Shown in pieces: positions 41,113-48,849 of a stretch of DNA of 64,000 nucleotides. The notes beneath the pieces were generated by a model. That model was not told where the DNA came from. It did not search any database and saw only the letters and a list, made by a program, of their open reading frames with translations. The position numbers were made by a program, and so were the translations under genes. Origin of the DNA: Mycolicibacterium brisbanense (GTDB taxonomy: Bacteria; Actinomycetota; Actinomycetes; Mycobacteriales; Mycobacteriaceae); NCBI RefSeq assembly GCF_001570425.1, contig NZ_BCSX01000024.1, positions 310,001 through 374,000 on the forward strand. Reading direction: 5' to 3'. Numbering within the stretch: position 1 is the stretch's first letter; every line of letters starts with the position of its first letter.

Positions 41113-41164
41113 GTCCGCACACGGGTTTGCCGCGGTCGGGTGTCAGCCGACCTAACCTGGGGGC

Positions 41165-41998
41165 ATGATCGCGCGCTGTGGGTGGTTGCTGGTCGTCGTG
41201 CTGGTGTCGGCGTTAAGCGACAGGGGCCACCCGGCGCTACCAGGCGTACCGGATGGGCAGTCGGTGCGCCACATCAATGTCGGCGGGCTCGACCGGATCT
41301 ACCGCCTGTACCGGCCGGAGGGCCTACCTGCGTCGGCTGCGCTGGTGGTGATGCTGCACGGCGGATTCGGCAGCGCGGCGCAAGCCGAAAGGTCCTACGG
41401 CTGGGACAGTTTGGCCGATAGCGCCAAATTTGTCGTCGCCTATCCCGACGGGGTGTCGCGCGCCTGGAACGTCGGCGGATGTTGCGGACAGCCGGCCAAG
41501 GAGAACATCGACGACGTCGGCTTCATCAATGCGGTGGTGGCCGATGTGCGGGCCGGCATCGGCATCGACCCGAGACGCGTATACGCCACCGGCATGAGCA
41601 ACGGCGGCATGATGGCGTTCGCCTTGGCCTGCAACTCCGGCACTTTCGCGGCCATCGGTCCGGTCTCCGCGACCCAGCTGTCCTGTCCGAACCCGCGGCC
41701 GATATCGGTGATGCACATCCACGGCACCGCTGATCCGATGATCCGCTACGACGGCGGTGAAGGTATCGGCTTCGCCCGCATCAATGGACCGCCGGTGCTC
41801 GATGTCGACGCGTCGTGGCGCAAAGTCGATCAATGCGGGCCACCGACGGTCACGACGAACGGCGGCGTGTCCACGTCGACCGCGACCTGTCCCGACAACC
41901 GCGCGGTGGTGCTGAGCACCGTCGAGGGAGGCGGCCACGATTGGCCGCCATTCGCGACGACGGCACTGTGGCAATTCTTCGCCGCGCACGCGCGGTGA
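41165..41998 (+). CDS. lpqP: LpqP-like secreted polyhydroxybutyrate-depolymerase/feruloyl-esterase family hydrolase
   Basis: The 277-residue protein belongs to the PHB-depolymerase/LpqC group: VMLHGGFGSAAQ (oxyanion), GMSNGGMM (nucleophile Ser), IHGTADPMIRY (Asp) and GGGHDWP (His). A disulfide-rich NVGGCCGQPA loop is also typical. Position between end and fadE8 matches Rv0671 LpqP. The N-terminus is a hydrophobic signal, but a lipobox Cys is absent (the stretch reads VLVSALSDRGHP), so it is probably secreted without a lipid anchor. TAACCT at 41153-41158 is six bases from the ATG, indicating a leaderless mRNA. Confidence 0.8.
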   Translation: MIARCGWLLVVVLVSALSDRGHPALPGVPDGQSVRHINVGGLDRIYRLYRPEGLPASAALVVMLHGGFGSAAQAERSYGWDSLADSAKFVVAYPDGVSRAWNVGGCCGQPAKENIDDVGFINAVVADVRAGIGIDPRRVYATGMSNGGMMAFALACNSGTFAAIGPVSATQLSCPNPRPISVMHIHGTADPMIRYDGGEGIGFARINGPPVLDVDASWRKVDQCGPPTVTTNGGVSTSTATCPDNRAVVLSTVEGGGHDWPPFATTALWQFFAAHAR

Positions 41999-42007
41999 CG
42001 TCACGCT

Positions 42008-42043
42008 GTTACAACTCTTGAACAACTGTCGGGAAACTGTAAC
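42008..42043. promoter_or_regulatory. Inverted repeat upstream of fadE8
   Basis: GTTACA (42008-42013) and TGTAAC (42038-42043) are complementary half-sites spaced 24 bases apart, ending nine bases before the fadE8 start. TAACAC near the second arm could be a -10. The PaaX-type regulator encoded in the operon is a candidate binder. Confidence 0.35.
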
Positions 42044-42052
42044 ACTGGGGGT

Positions 42053-43675
42053 ATGAGCGATACGCACGTCGTCACCAATCAGGTCCCGCCGCTGGAGGAT
42101 TTCAACCCCGCCGCGTCCCCGGTGTTGACCGAGGCCCTCATCCGGGAAGGCGGTGAGTGGGGACTCGACGAGGTCAACGCGGTCGGAGCCCTGAACGGCA
42201 CCGCCCAGGTGCAGCGGTGGGGCGAGCTCGCCGATCGCAACCAGCCGATCCTGCACACCCACGATCGCTACGGTCACCGCGTCGACGAGGTCGAATATGA
42301 CCCCGCCTATCACGAGCTGATGACCGCCGCGATCAAACACGGCCTGCATGCAGCGCCGTGGGCCGACGACCGCGCCGGCTCACATGTGGTGCGTGCCGCC
42401 AAGACCTCCGTCTGGACGGCCGAGCCCGGCCACATGTGCCCGATCTCGATGACCTATGCCGTCGTCCCCGCGCTGCGGTTCAACCCGGAGCTGGCCGCGG
42501 TCTACGAACCGCTGCTCACCAGCCGGGTCTACGACCCCACGCTCGCGGTGCCGTCGACCAAAGCCGGAATCACCGCGGGCATGTCGATGACCGAGAAGCA
42601 GGGCGGCTCCGACGTCCGTGCCGGCACCACGCAGGCCGTGCCCAACGGTGACGGCACATACTCGCTGACCGGCCACAAGTGGTTCACCTCGGCGCCGATG
42701 GGAGACATCTTCCTGGTGCTGGCGCAAGCCCCCGGCGGTTTGAGTTGTTTCTTCCTGCCGCGGGTGCTGCCCGACGGCAGCCGTAACCGAATGTTGTTGC
42801 AGCGCCTCAAGGACAAGCTCGGCAACCACGCCAACGCGTCCAGCGAGGTCGAGTACGACGGCGCGGTGGCCTGGCTGGTCGGCGAGGAGGGGCGGGGGGT
42901 CAAGACCATCATCGAGATGGTCAACCTGACCCGGCTGGACTGCACCTTGGGGAGTGCCACCAGCATGCGCACCGGGCTGAGCCGTGCAGTGCACCACGCG
43001 CAGCATCGAAAGGCCTTCGGCGCCTACCTGATCGACCAGCCGCTGATGCGCAACGTAATCGCCGATCTGGCTGTCGAGGCCGAGGCCGCGACCATGCTGG
43101 CCATGCGGATGGCCGGGGCCACCGACAAGGCGGTGCGCGGTGACGAACGCGAAGGGCTGCTGCGGCGTATCGGACTGGCCGCCGGGAAGTACTGGGTGTG
43201 CAAGCGTGCCACCCCGCACGCGGGTGAGGCCATGGAATGCCTTGGCGGCAACGGTTATGTCGAGGAGTCGGGCATGCCGCGGCTCTATCGGGAAGCCCCG
43301 TTGATGGGCATCTGGGAGGGCTCCGGCAACGTGAGCGCATTGGACACGTTGCGGGCCATGGCAACTCGTCCCGAATGCGTGGAAGTACTGTTCGACGAGC
43401 TGGCGCTGGGCCAAGATCCGCGGCTGGATGCACATGCCGCGGCCCTCAAGGCGGAACTCGGCGAGTTCGACGACATCGAATACCGGGCCCGCAAGGTCGC
43501 CGAGGACATCAGCCTCGCTCTGCAGGGCTCGCTGCTGGTGCGTCACGGTCACCCGGCCGTGGCCGAGGCATTCCTGGCCAGCCGGCTCGGCGGGCAGTGG
43601 GGCGGTGCCTTCGGAACCCTGCCCACCGGACTGGATCTCGCGGCGATCATCGAGCGCGCGCTGGTCAAGGGATGA
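42053..43675 (+). CDS. fadE8: Acyl-CoA dehydrogenase FadE8 (AidB-like)
   Basis: The 540-residue flavoprotein belongs to the long AidB-like branch of acyl-CoA dehydrogenases, as does Rv0672 FadE8. The flavin motif is GMSMTEKQGGSDVRAGTT, followed by GHKWFTSAPMGD, and the C-terminal domain has LGGNGYVEESGMPRLYREAPL. It would oxidise a fatty acyl-CoA, or act in DNA-protective side reactions like AidB. It heads an operon with echA4, paaX and the echA5 remnant. The start is ATG. Confidence 0.9.
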   Translation: MSDTHVVTNQVPPLEDFNPAASPVLTEALIREGGEWGLDEVNAVGALNGTAQVQRWGELADRNQPILHTHDRYGHRVDEVEYDPAYHELMTAAIKHGLHAAPWADDRAGSHVVRAAKTSVWTAEPGHMCPISMTYAVVPALRFNPELAAVYEPLLTSRVYDPTLAVPSTKAGITAGMSMTEKQGGSDVRAGTTQAVPNGDGTYSLTGHKWFTSAPMGDIFLVLAQAPGGLSCFFLPRVLPDGSRNRMLLQRLKDKLGNHANASSEVEYDGAVAWLVGEEGRGVKTIIEMVNLTRLDCTLGSATSMRTGLSRAVHHAQHRKAFGAYLIDQPLMRNVIADLAVEAEAATMLAMRMAGATDKAVRGDEREGLLRRIGLAAGKYWVCKRATPHAGEAMECLGGNGYVEESGMPRLYREAPLMGIWEGSGNVSALDTLRAMATRPECVEVLFDELALGQDPRLDAHAAALKAELGEFDDIEYRARKVAEDISLALQGSLLVRHGHPAVAEAFLASRLGGQWGGAFGTLPTGLDLAAIIERALVKG

Positions 43676-43712
43676 GTGTGCCCGCCGACTGCTCGCGAGG
43701 GGAGGGGAGGGC

Positions 43713-44633
43713 ATGAGCGTCGACTTCGACAACCTCAGCACCATGACCTATGAGGTCACCGATCGCGTCGCTCGCATCACGTTCAACCGGCCCGACAAAG
43801 GCAATTCGATCGTGGCGGCCACGCCACTGGAACTCGCGGCGTGCGTGGAGCGCGCAGACCTGGACCCCCAGGTGCACGTGATCCTGGTGTCCGGCCGCGG
43901 TGAAGGGTTCTGCGCCGGTTTCGATTTGAGCGCCTACGCCGACGGCACCTCCTCGGCCGGCGGAGCCGATCACAACGGAACCGTGCTCGACGGGAAGACT
44001 CAGGCGATCAACCACCTGCCCAATCAGCCGTGGGATCCGATGATCGACTACCAGATGATGAGCCGGTTCGTGCGGGGCTTTTCCAGCCTGATGCGCGCCG
44101 ACAAGCCGACGGTGGTCAAGATCCACGGCTACTGCGTAGCCGGCGGCACCGATATCGCGTTGCACGCCGACCAGGTGATCGCGGCGTCCGATGCCAAGAT
44201 CGGGTATCCGCCGATGCGGGTGTGGGGTGTGCCCGCGGCCGGGTTGTGGGCACACCGGCTCGGCGATCAACGCGCGAAACGGCTGCTGTTCACCGGCGAT
44301 TGCATCACCGGAGCCCAGGCCGCCGAATGGGGGCTCGCCGTCGAGGCGCCCGAGCCCGACGCTCTCGACGAGCGCACCGAGCGGCTTGTCCAACGCATCG
44401 CGGCAATGCCGGTGAATCAACTCATCATGGCCAAACTGGCCTGTAACACCGCGCTGCTGCAGCAAGGCGTGGCCACCAGCCAGATGGTCAGCACCGTGTT
44501 CGACGGCATCGCCCGGCACACCCCCGAAGGGCACGCGTTCGTCGCCGATGCCCGTGAACACGGATTCCGGGAGGCGGTCCGGCACCGAGACGAACCCATG
44601 GGCGATTACGGGCGCCGGACCTCCGGGGTGTGA
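43713..44633 (+). CDS. echA4: Enoyl-CoA hydratase/isomerase family protein EchA4
   Basis: The 306-residue crotonase-fold protein has the first oxyanion loop GEGFCAGFDLSAY (about 63-75) and the second HGYCVAGGTDIALHAD (about 138-153). An insertion of about 40 residues lies between them. The catalytic Glu of hydratases is not clear at the second loop, so the reaction is uncertain. It corresponds to Rv0673. The ATG has GAGGGGAGGGGAGGG upstream and lies 37 bases after fadE8. A longer upstream reading frame overlaps fadE8 and is rejected. Confidence 0.88.
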   Translation: MSVDFDNLSTMTYEVTDRVARITFNRPDKGNSIVAATPLELAACVERADLDPQVHVILVSGRGEGFCAGFDLSAYADGTSSAGGADHNGTVLDGKTQAINHLPNQPWDPMIDYQMMSRFVRGFSSLMRADKPTVVKIHGYCVAGGTDIALHADQVIAASDAKIGYPPMRVWGVPAAGLWAHRLGDQRAKRLLFTGDCITGAQAAEWGLAVEAPEPDALDERTERLVQRIAAMPVNQLIMAKLACNTALLQQGVATSQMVSTVFDGIARHTPEGHAFVADAREHGFREAVRHRDEPMGDYGRRTSGV

Positions 44634-44636
44634 CGC

Positions 44637-45368
44637 GTGCCCACGCTGAACCGGATGACGGCCAGGTCGGTCGTGCTGAGCGTGCTGCTCGGCGCGCACC
44701 CGGCCTGGGCCAGTGCCGCTGAACTCATCAGGCTGACAGCGGATTTCGACATTAAGGAAACCGCCCTGCGGGTGGCGTTGACCCGCATGGTCGGGGCCGG
44801 TGACCTGGTGCGCTCTGAGGACGGCTATCGGCTGGCCGACCGCCTGCTGGCCCGGCAGCGCCGCCAGGACGATGCCATCAACCCACGCCTGCGTCCGGAC
44901 AACGGCGAATGGCTCACGCTCGTCATCACCAGTGTCGGAACCGACGCGCGTACCCGTGCTGCGTTGCGAACGACCTTGCAGCAGTACCGCTTCGCCGAGC
45001 TCCGCGAAGGCGTGTGGATGCGGCCCGACAACCTCGACCAGGTGTTGCCGCAAGAGATCACCGAACGGGTGCGGCAGTTGCACACCCGGGACGACGCCCC
45101 GAACGAGCTGGTCGAACGGCTGTGGGATCTGCCCGGCTGGATGCGGACCGGCAACCGGCTGCTGCACGATATCGCCTCTGCCACAGACGTTCCGGGCCGT
45201 TTCGTGGCAGCGGCAGGCATCGTGCGGCATCTGCTCACCGACCCGGTGTTGCCCGACGAGCTGCTGCCGGCCGAGTGGCCGGGCGCGCAATTACGCACGG
45301 CCTACACCGAATTCGCCGCCGAACTCGCCGCGCGGCGCGACCGGACCGAACTCACGGAGGCGACATGA
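44637..45368 (+). CDS. PaaX-family transcriptional regulator
   Basis: The 243-residue protein matches the PaaX family, which represses phenylacetate or acyl-CoA degradation genes and binds the CoA thioester. The N-terminal winged helix (ARSVVLSVLLGAHPAWASAAELIRL, then KETALRVALTRMVGAGDLVRSEDGYRL) and the PaaX C-terminal part are clear. It corresponds to Rv0674. It starts with GTG three bases after echA4 and overlaps echA5 by four bases. It probably represses its own operon from the inverted repeat at 42008. Confidence 0.87.
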   Translation: MPTLNRMTARSVVLSVLLGAHPAWASAAELIRLTADFDIKETALRVALTRMVGAGDLVRSEDGYRLADRLLARQRRQDDAINPRLRPDNGEWLTLVITSVGTDARTRAALRTTLQQYRFAELREGVWMRPDNLDQVLPQEITERVRQLHTRDDAPNELVERLWDLPGWMRTGNRLLHDIASATDVPGRFVAAAGIVRHLLTDPVLPDELLPAEWPGAQLRTAYTEFAAELAARRDRTELTEAT

Positions 45369-46107
45369 CCGAACCCGTACGAACCGAACGCAACGGCGCG
45401 GTGACCACCGTCATCCTGCACCGCCCGCACGCGCGCAACGCGGTAGACGGTCCGACCGCGGCCGCACTCGTCGCGGCGTTCGAGGAGTTCGACGCCGACG
45501 ATTCCGCATCGGTCGCCGTGTTCTGGGGCGACGGTGGAACATTCTGTGCCGGTGCCGATCTCAAGGCTTTCGGCACTCCGCAGTCCAACACGCTCAGCGC
45601 GACCGGGCCGGGGCCGATGGGGCCGAGCCGGATGGTTCTCTCGAAACCCGTGATCGCCGCCATCAGTGGCTACGCGGTCGCCGGCGGCCTGGAGTTGGCG
45701 CTCTGGTGCGACATGCGGGTGGTCGAGGAGGACGCGGTGCTGGGGGTGTTCTGCCGACGCTGGGGTGTCCCACTCATCGACGGGGGCACCGTGCGGCTGC
45801 GATGGACCTCATCCTCACGGGCCGTGCCGTCGACGCTACCGAGGCCCACGCGATCGGGCTGGCCAACAGGGTGGTTCCGAAAGGTGACGCACGCACGGCG
45901 GCAGAAGAGTTGGCAGCGGAACTGGCGGCACTGCCGCAGCAGTGCCTGCGGGCCGACCGGCGCTCGGCGCTGCACCAGTGGGGCCGATCAGAGCAGGCCG
46001 CAATGGAATTCGAGTTCGAGAGCATCGAGCAGGTCAAACACGAGGCCGCACACGGGGCCGGCCGATTCGCGGCGGGTGCGGGCCGCCACGGTGCCAGCGC
46101 AAGCTGA
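45365..46107 (+). pseudogene. echA5: EchA5, frameshifted by a ~25-bp deletion
   Basis: The first 145 codons encode a normal crotonase N-terminus with GGTFCAGADLKAF, GYAVAGGLELALWCD and WGVPLIDGGTVRL. After the Leu at 45797-45799 the family continues Pro-Arg-Leu-Ile-Gly, two variable residues, then Arg-Ala-Met-Asp-Leu. Here only two bases (45800-45801) separate that Leu from the ATG of Met-Asp-Leu-Ile-Leu. Nine codons shrink to two bases, a loss of 25 that shifts the frame. The C-terminal half (MDLILTGRAVDATEAHAIGL to 46107) is intact in the other frame. The unshifted frame runs on to 46138 and overlaps the next gene. A functional protein is unlikely. It corresponds to Rv0675. Confidence 0.85.
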
Positions 46108-46112
46108 GTGGC

Positions 46113-46826
46113 TCAGCCTTCCAGCGCCATCATCATGAGCTCGTCGAGCGCGTGCCCGAACAGGGTGACATCGAAATCAGGCTCGAAGTACGTGATGGCG
46201 AAACCCTGTGGATGGTCAGGGGATACCAGCAGATCCGAGTAGGACTCGCGTCCGCCGATCCGAAGCATCCGCAGCGGGTGGATGCTGTCGGGCTCGAGAT
46301 CTGCAGGGGGCGCCGACAACGGCTCGGGCCAGCCCACATAGGCCGCATATGTCTGCATGCGGGCAGGCGCGATGAGCCCGCAGGATTCCCCGTCCCACGT
46401 GGTGAACCCGGCGTGCACGCTGCGCAGGAAGGTATCGGCCTGCGGCGGTAGGGCTTCGAAGAACGTCGGCTCGGTGTCGCCGAACGTGGCGGGATCCTCG
46501 CCGAGCCAGACGGCGTGGCGTCCCTCGTCGTCGATCAGGACGTAGTCCAACGTCGGTGCGGGCAACCAGGAATGCTGCACGACGCGGACATCGACCAGGC
46601 GCTCACGCAAGGCCTGCGCAAAACGGGGGATCATCGCCAGAAAGTCGTTGTTCCACAACGCCATCGCGGCGACTTTGCGTTCGTCGGGATCGGGGGACGC
46701 AGCTGTGGGCCACCAGGCGTCGGGAATGCGGTGACGCGTGTCTTCGCCGGGCTCAAGGATGGCGAACTGATTCGGCGCCCAGTCGGAGAACGCTTGGGTC
46801 AGCGCCGCTGTGTCGATACCCGCCAC
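46113..46826 (-). CDS. Hypothetical protein, possible SUKH-like immunity partner
   Basis: The 237-residue protein is acidic and cytoplasmic and is not a family I can name with certainty. The middle has LPPQADTFLRSVHAGFTTWDGESCGLIAP. The end has LRIGGRESYSDLLVSPDHP and a C-terminal DVTLFGHALDELMMMAL. This order fits the general SMI1/KNR4 (SUKH) pattern used by many toxin-immunity proteins. It is encoded 15 bases downstream of an HNH-like nuclease gene on the same strand, the usual toxin-then-immunity order. The assignment is inferred from pattern and context. Its 3' end lies against the broken echA5. Confidence 0.55.
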   Translation of the reverse strand: MAGIDTAALTQAFSDWAPNQFAILEPGEDTRHRIPDAWWPTAASPDPDERKVAAMALWNNDFLAMIPRFAQALRERLVDVRVVQHSWLPAPTLDYVLIDDEGRHAVWLGEDPATFGDTEPTFFEALPPQADTFLRSVHAGFTTWDGESCGLIAPARMQTYAAYVGWPEPLSAPPADLEPDSIHPLRMLRIGGRESYSDLLVSPDHPQGFAITYFEPDFDVTLFGHALDELMMMALEG

Positions 46827-46841
46827 GGAGTCATCCTTTCG

Positions 46842-47324
46842 TCAGTGGACAGCGCTGTCCGCGAGCGCATGGATGATTTCGGTGAGCTCCCTGCGCTTGC
46901 GGTGCTGCAACGCAATCTGTTCTTGTTTCCAGGCCTCGTCGACCCCGACCATGTCTTCGGCGTTGCGCGAGCCCTTGTGGAACCGGCTGACCCGCGTGGG
47001 CAACCACTGCAGGTTCAGCGCGCCGTGGATGACTTCCCACATGTGGTCAGCGGACAGCTCCAGAAAGCGGGGCAGATACAGCAATTCGACTTTGGGCACG
47101 ATGTGGTTGACCGACACGTCAGGAGAGCCGTCGACCTTTGCGCCGATGGGCTGCCAGGGTTGCGACGGGTGGATGTCGCCGACTTCGGGCCGGGGTTCGC
47201 CCTGCAGCGCGACGTTCGGGTACTTCACCATCGGGCAGGGCAATTTGCGGATGGCATCCCACAGCGGCCGCATCGGGCTGTCCGCAGGCACGTAGATCTG
47301 GCCCGCGCCCAAGTCGTCAGTCAC
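46842..47324 (-). CDS. Free-standing HNH-like nuclease domain protein
   Basis: The 160-residue protein has an HNH-type pattern: NHIVPK (His74), NLQWL (Asn104) and RFHKGSRN (His116, Lys117). A Pro-rich N-terminal part (about 1-60) and a basic helical tail follow the family layout of polymorphic-toxin nuclease domains. It is not attached to any delivery domain and has no signal peptide. The start is GTG. TAGGCT on the minus strand ends six bases before it, so the mRNA may be leaderless. A possible immunity gene follows after 15 bases. Alternatively it is a domesticated or phage-derived HNH nuclease. No exact family can be named. Confidence 0.6.
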   Translation of the reverse strand: MTDDLGAGQIYVPADSPMRPLWDAIRKLPCPMVKYPNVALQGEPRPEVGDIHPSQPWQPIGAKVDGSPDVSVNHIVPKVELLYLPRFLELSADHMWEVIHGALNLQWLPTRVSRFHKGSRNAEDMVGVDEAWKQEQIALQHRKRRELTEIIHALADSAVH

Positions 47325-47376
47325 CCTCCGAGCCTAAACGCGGCTACTCGGCGTCCGATGCACCAATTGCGCGCGG

Positions 47377-47449
47377 CAGCCGCTCACCGGCGACAGCGGT
47401 TGCGGGACGATCCACCGCAACCTCGGAGGCTGGTGCCGGTGAGCGGCTG
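47377..47449. repeat. Nested inverted repeats downstream of the SnoaL gene
   Basis: CAGCCGCTCACCGGC at 47377-47391 is the exact complement of 47435-47449. Inside, GGTTGCGG (47398-47405) pairs with CCGCAACC (47415-47422). The 73-base element lies between the SnoaL stop and the HNH gene start on the minus strand. It may terminate the SnoaL transcript or be a mobile REP-like element. Confidence 0.6.
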
Positions 47450-47463
47450 TGGCTGTTGTGGGC

Positions 47464-47910
47464 TCAGGCCGACGCCGTCGGCTGCTGTGCTGCGGCCGGC
47501 ACGAGACCGAGCTGCTGAAGCATGCCCAAGGTGTCCCAGGTGGCGTAGCTCTCGGCGATCTTGCCGTCCTCGTGCCGATCGGTGATGGTGAGCATGATCC
47601 TGGCATGCCGACCGGTGGCGGCCTGACCCATGAGACCGCCGGTGTCGTCGCCCTGCGCCTCGAGCAGGGTGCACACGTAGTCGCCCTCGGCGACCTGTTG
47701 CTTGATGTCAAATCGTATGTTGGAGAACGTCTGCCGATACATGCCCATGAGGCTTCTCATGTGCTCGGGCCCGCGTTGGTCTCCGAACGGGTCCTGCGTG
47801 TCGTGGTAGGCAGCGCCCTCGGCGACAAGGTCGTCGAGTTCGGCCAGATCGCCTGATGCGAATACCTCCCAGATTCTCCGGGAAACCGCTTTGTTTTGAT
47901 CTTCGGCCAT
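47464..47910 (-). CDS. SnoaL-like ester-cyclase family protein
   Basis: The 148-residue protein has the SnoaL/nuclear-transport-factor-2 fold pattern: a first helix with NKAVSRRIWEVFASGDLAELDDLVAEGAAYHD, then GPEHMRSLMGMYRQTFSNIRFDIKQQVAEGDYV, and a C-terminal W-D-T-L-G-M-L-Q-Q-L-G-L-V-P end typical of predicted ester cyclases. The substrate is unknown. It stands alone in the small accessory insert. The ATG is at 47908-47910 with GAAAGGCC upstream. Confidence 0.8.
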   Translation of the reverse strand: MAEDQNKAVSRRIWEVFASGDLAELDDLVAEGAAYHDTQDPFGDQRGPEHMRSLMGMYRQTFSNIRFDIKQQVAEGDYVCTLLEAQGDDTGGLMGQAATGRHARIMLTITDRHEDGKIAESYATWDTLGMLQQLGLVPAAAQQPTASA

Positions 47911-48044
47911 GATTGAGGCCTTTCGGTGAATACCGCACGGCAGAGAATGTCCGCACGAAAACGGTATTCCTGTGAGACCCCTTGTGACACCCGCAGCCGG
48001 TCAGATGCTGCCACAGGCAACAATCCGCAGATAGCTGACCTGCG

Positions 48045-48812
48045 TCAAACCACCCAACTCGGCGGACGTTTTTGCAGGAACGCCAGCATGCCCTCGCGGG
48101 CTTCGTCGGAGACGAACAGCTCGGCCGACATACGCGTCAATTCCTCGGCCCGGTCATCGAACGACTTCAGAATTGTCGCGGTGGTCAACGCTTTCGACGC
48201 GGCAAGGCCCTGCGGCGAACCCTTCGCGATATCGGCGGCCAGGCCTGCGACAGTGCCCTCGACGTCGTCGGTGGCCAGCGTGATCAATCCGATCGCCGCA
48301 GCCTCGGCGGCGCCGAACTTTTCGCCGGTCACGAAGTAGCGACCCGCCGAACGTGGCGTCATCTTCGGCAGCAGGGTCAGCGAGATGATCGACGGTGCCA
48401 CGCCGATCCGCGCCTCGGTCAGGGCGAACGTGCTGTTCTGACCGGCCACCACGAGATCGCACGCACCGACCAGACCCAGGCCGCCGGCGCGCACATGGCC
48501 GTCGATCGCCCCGATGACCGGCACCGGCAGCTCGAGGATGGCCCGCAGGGTCTTGGTCATCTCACGGGCGCGGTCGACGGCGACGTCCCCGGGGTCCTGA
48601 CCGGCTGCCTCGCTCAGATCCGCTCCCGCACAGAAGGTTCCGCCGGTGTGGCCGAGCACCGCCACCCGCACCGCCGGGTCGGCGGCCGCGCGGTCCAGGC
48701 CCTGGTGCAACTGGTCGACCAGAGCCGTGGACAGCGCGTTGCGGTTGTGCGGTGAGTCCAGCGTCAGCCGGGCGACGGCGCCCTCGACGTGATAGCGAAC
48801 GAGTTCGCTCAT
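48045..48812 (-). CDS. echA7: Enoyl-CoA hydratase EchA7
   Basis: The 255-residue crotonase has the first oxyanion loop GGTFCAGADLSEA (about 57-69) and the second DGHVRAGGLGLVGACDL (about 104-120). It corresponds to Rv0971c EchA7. In a pathway with a carboxylase it would hydrate the carboxylated enoyl-CoA, as MenB- or AtuE-like enzymes do. It is the last gene of the acyl-CoA operon; the ATG (48810-48812) sits at the end of a 32-bp intercistronic repeat that follows the fadE12 stop. Confidence 0.88.
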   Translation of the reverse strand: MSELVRYHVEGAVARLTLDSPHNRNALSTALVDQLHQGLDRAAADPAVRVAVLGHTGGTFCAGADLSEAAGQDPGDVAVDRAREMTKTLRAILELPVPVIGAIDGHVRAGGLGLVGACDLVVAGQNSTFALTEARIGVAPSIISLTLLPKMTPRSAGRYFVTGEKFGAAEAAAIGLITLATDDVEGTVAGLAADIAKGSPQGLAASKALTTATILKSFDDRAEELTRMSAELFVSDEAREGMLAFLQKRPPSWVV

Positions 48813-48849
48813 CAGTGCTCTCTCTTCTTCGCGCAAGCGCTCATCAGTA
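48810..48849 (-). repeat. 32-bp intercistronic repeat between fadE12 and echA7
   Basis: On the minus strand the fadE12 stop is followed by TGATGAGCGC, TTGCGCGAAGAAGAG, a four-base spacer and CACTGATGAGC. The last ATG is the echA7 start. ACTGATGAGC recurs after exactly 32 bases. The sequence is the same as the repeats at 20673-20750, 28 kb away and on the other strand. Confidence 0.85.
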
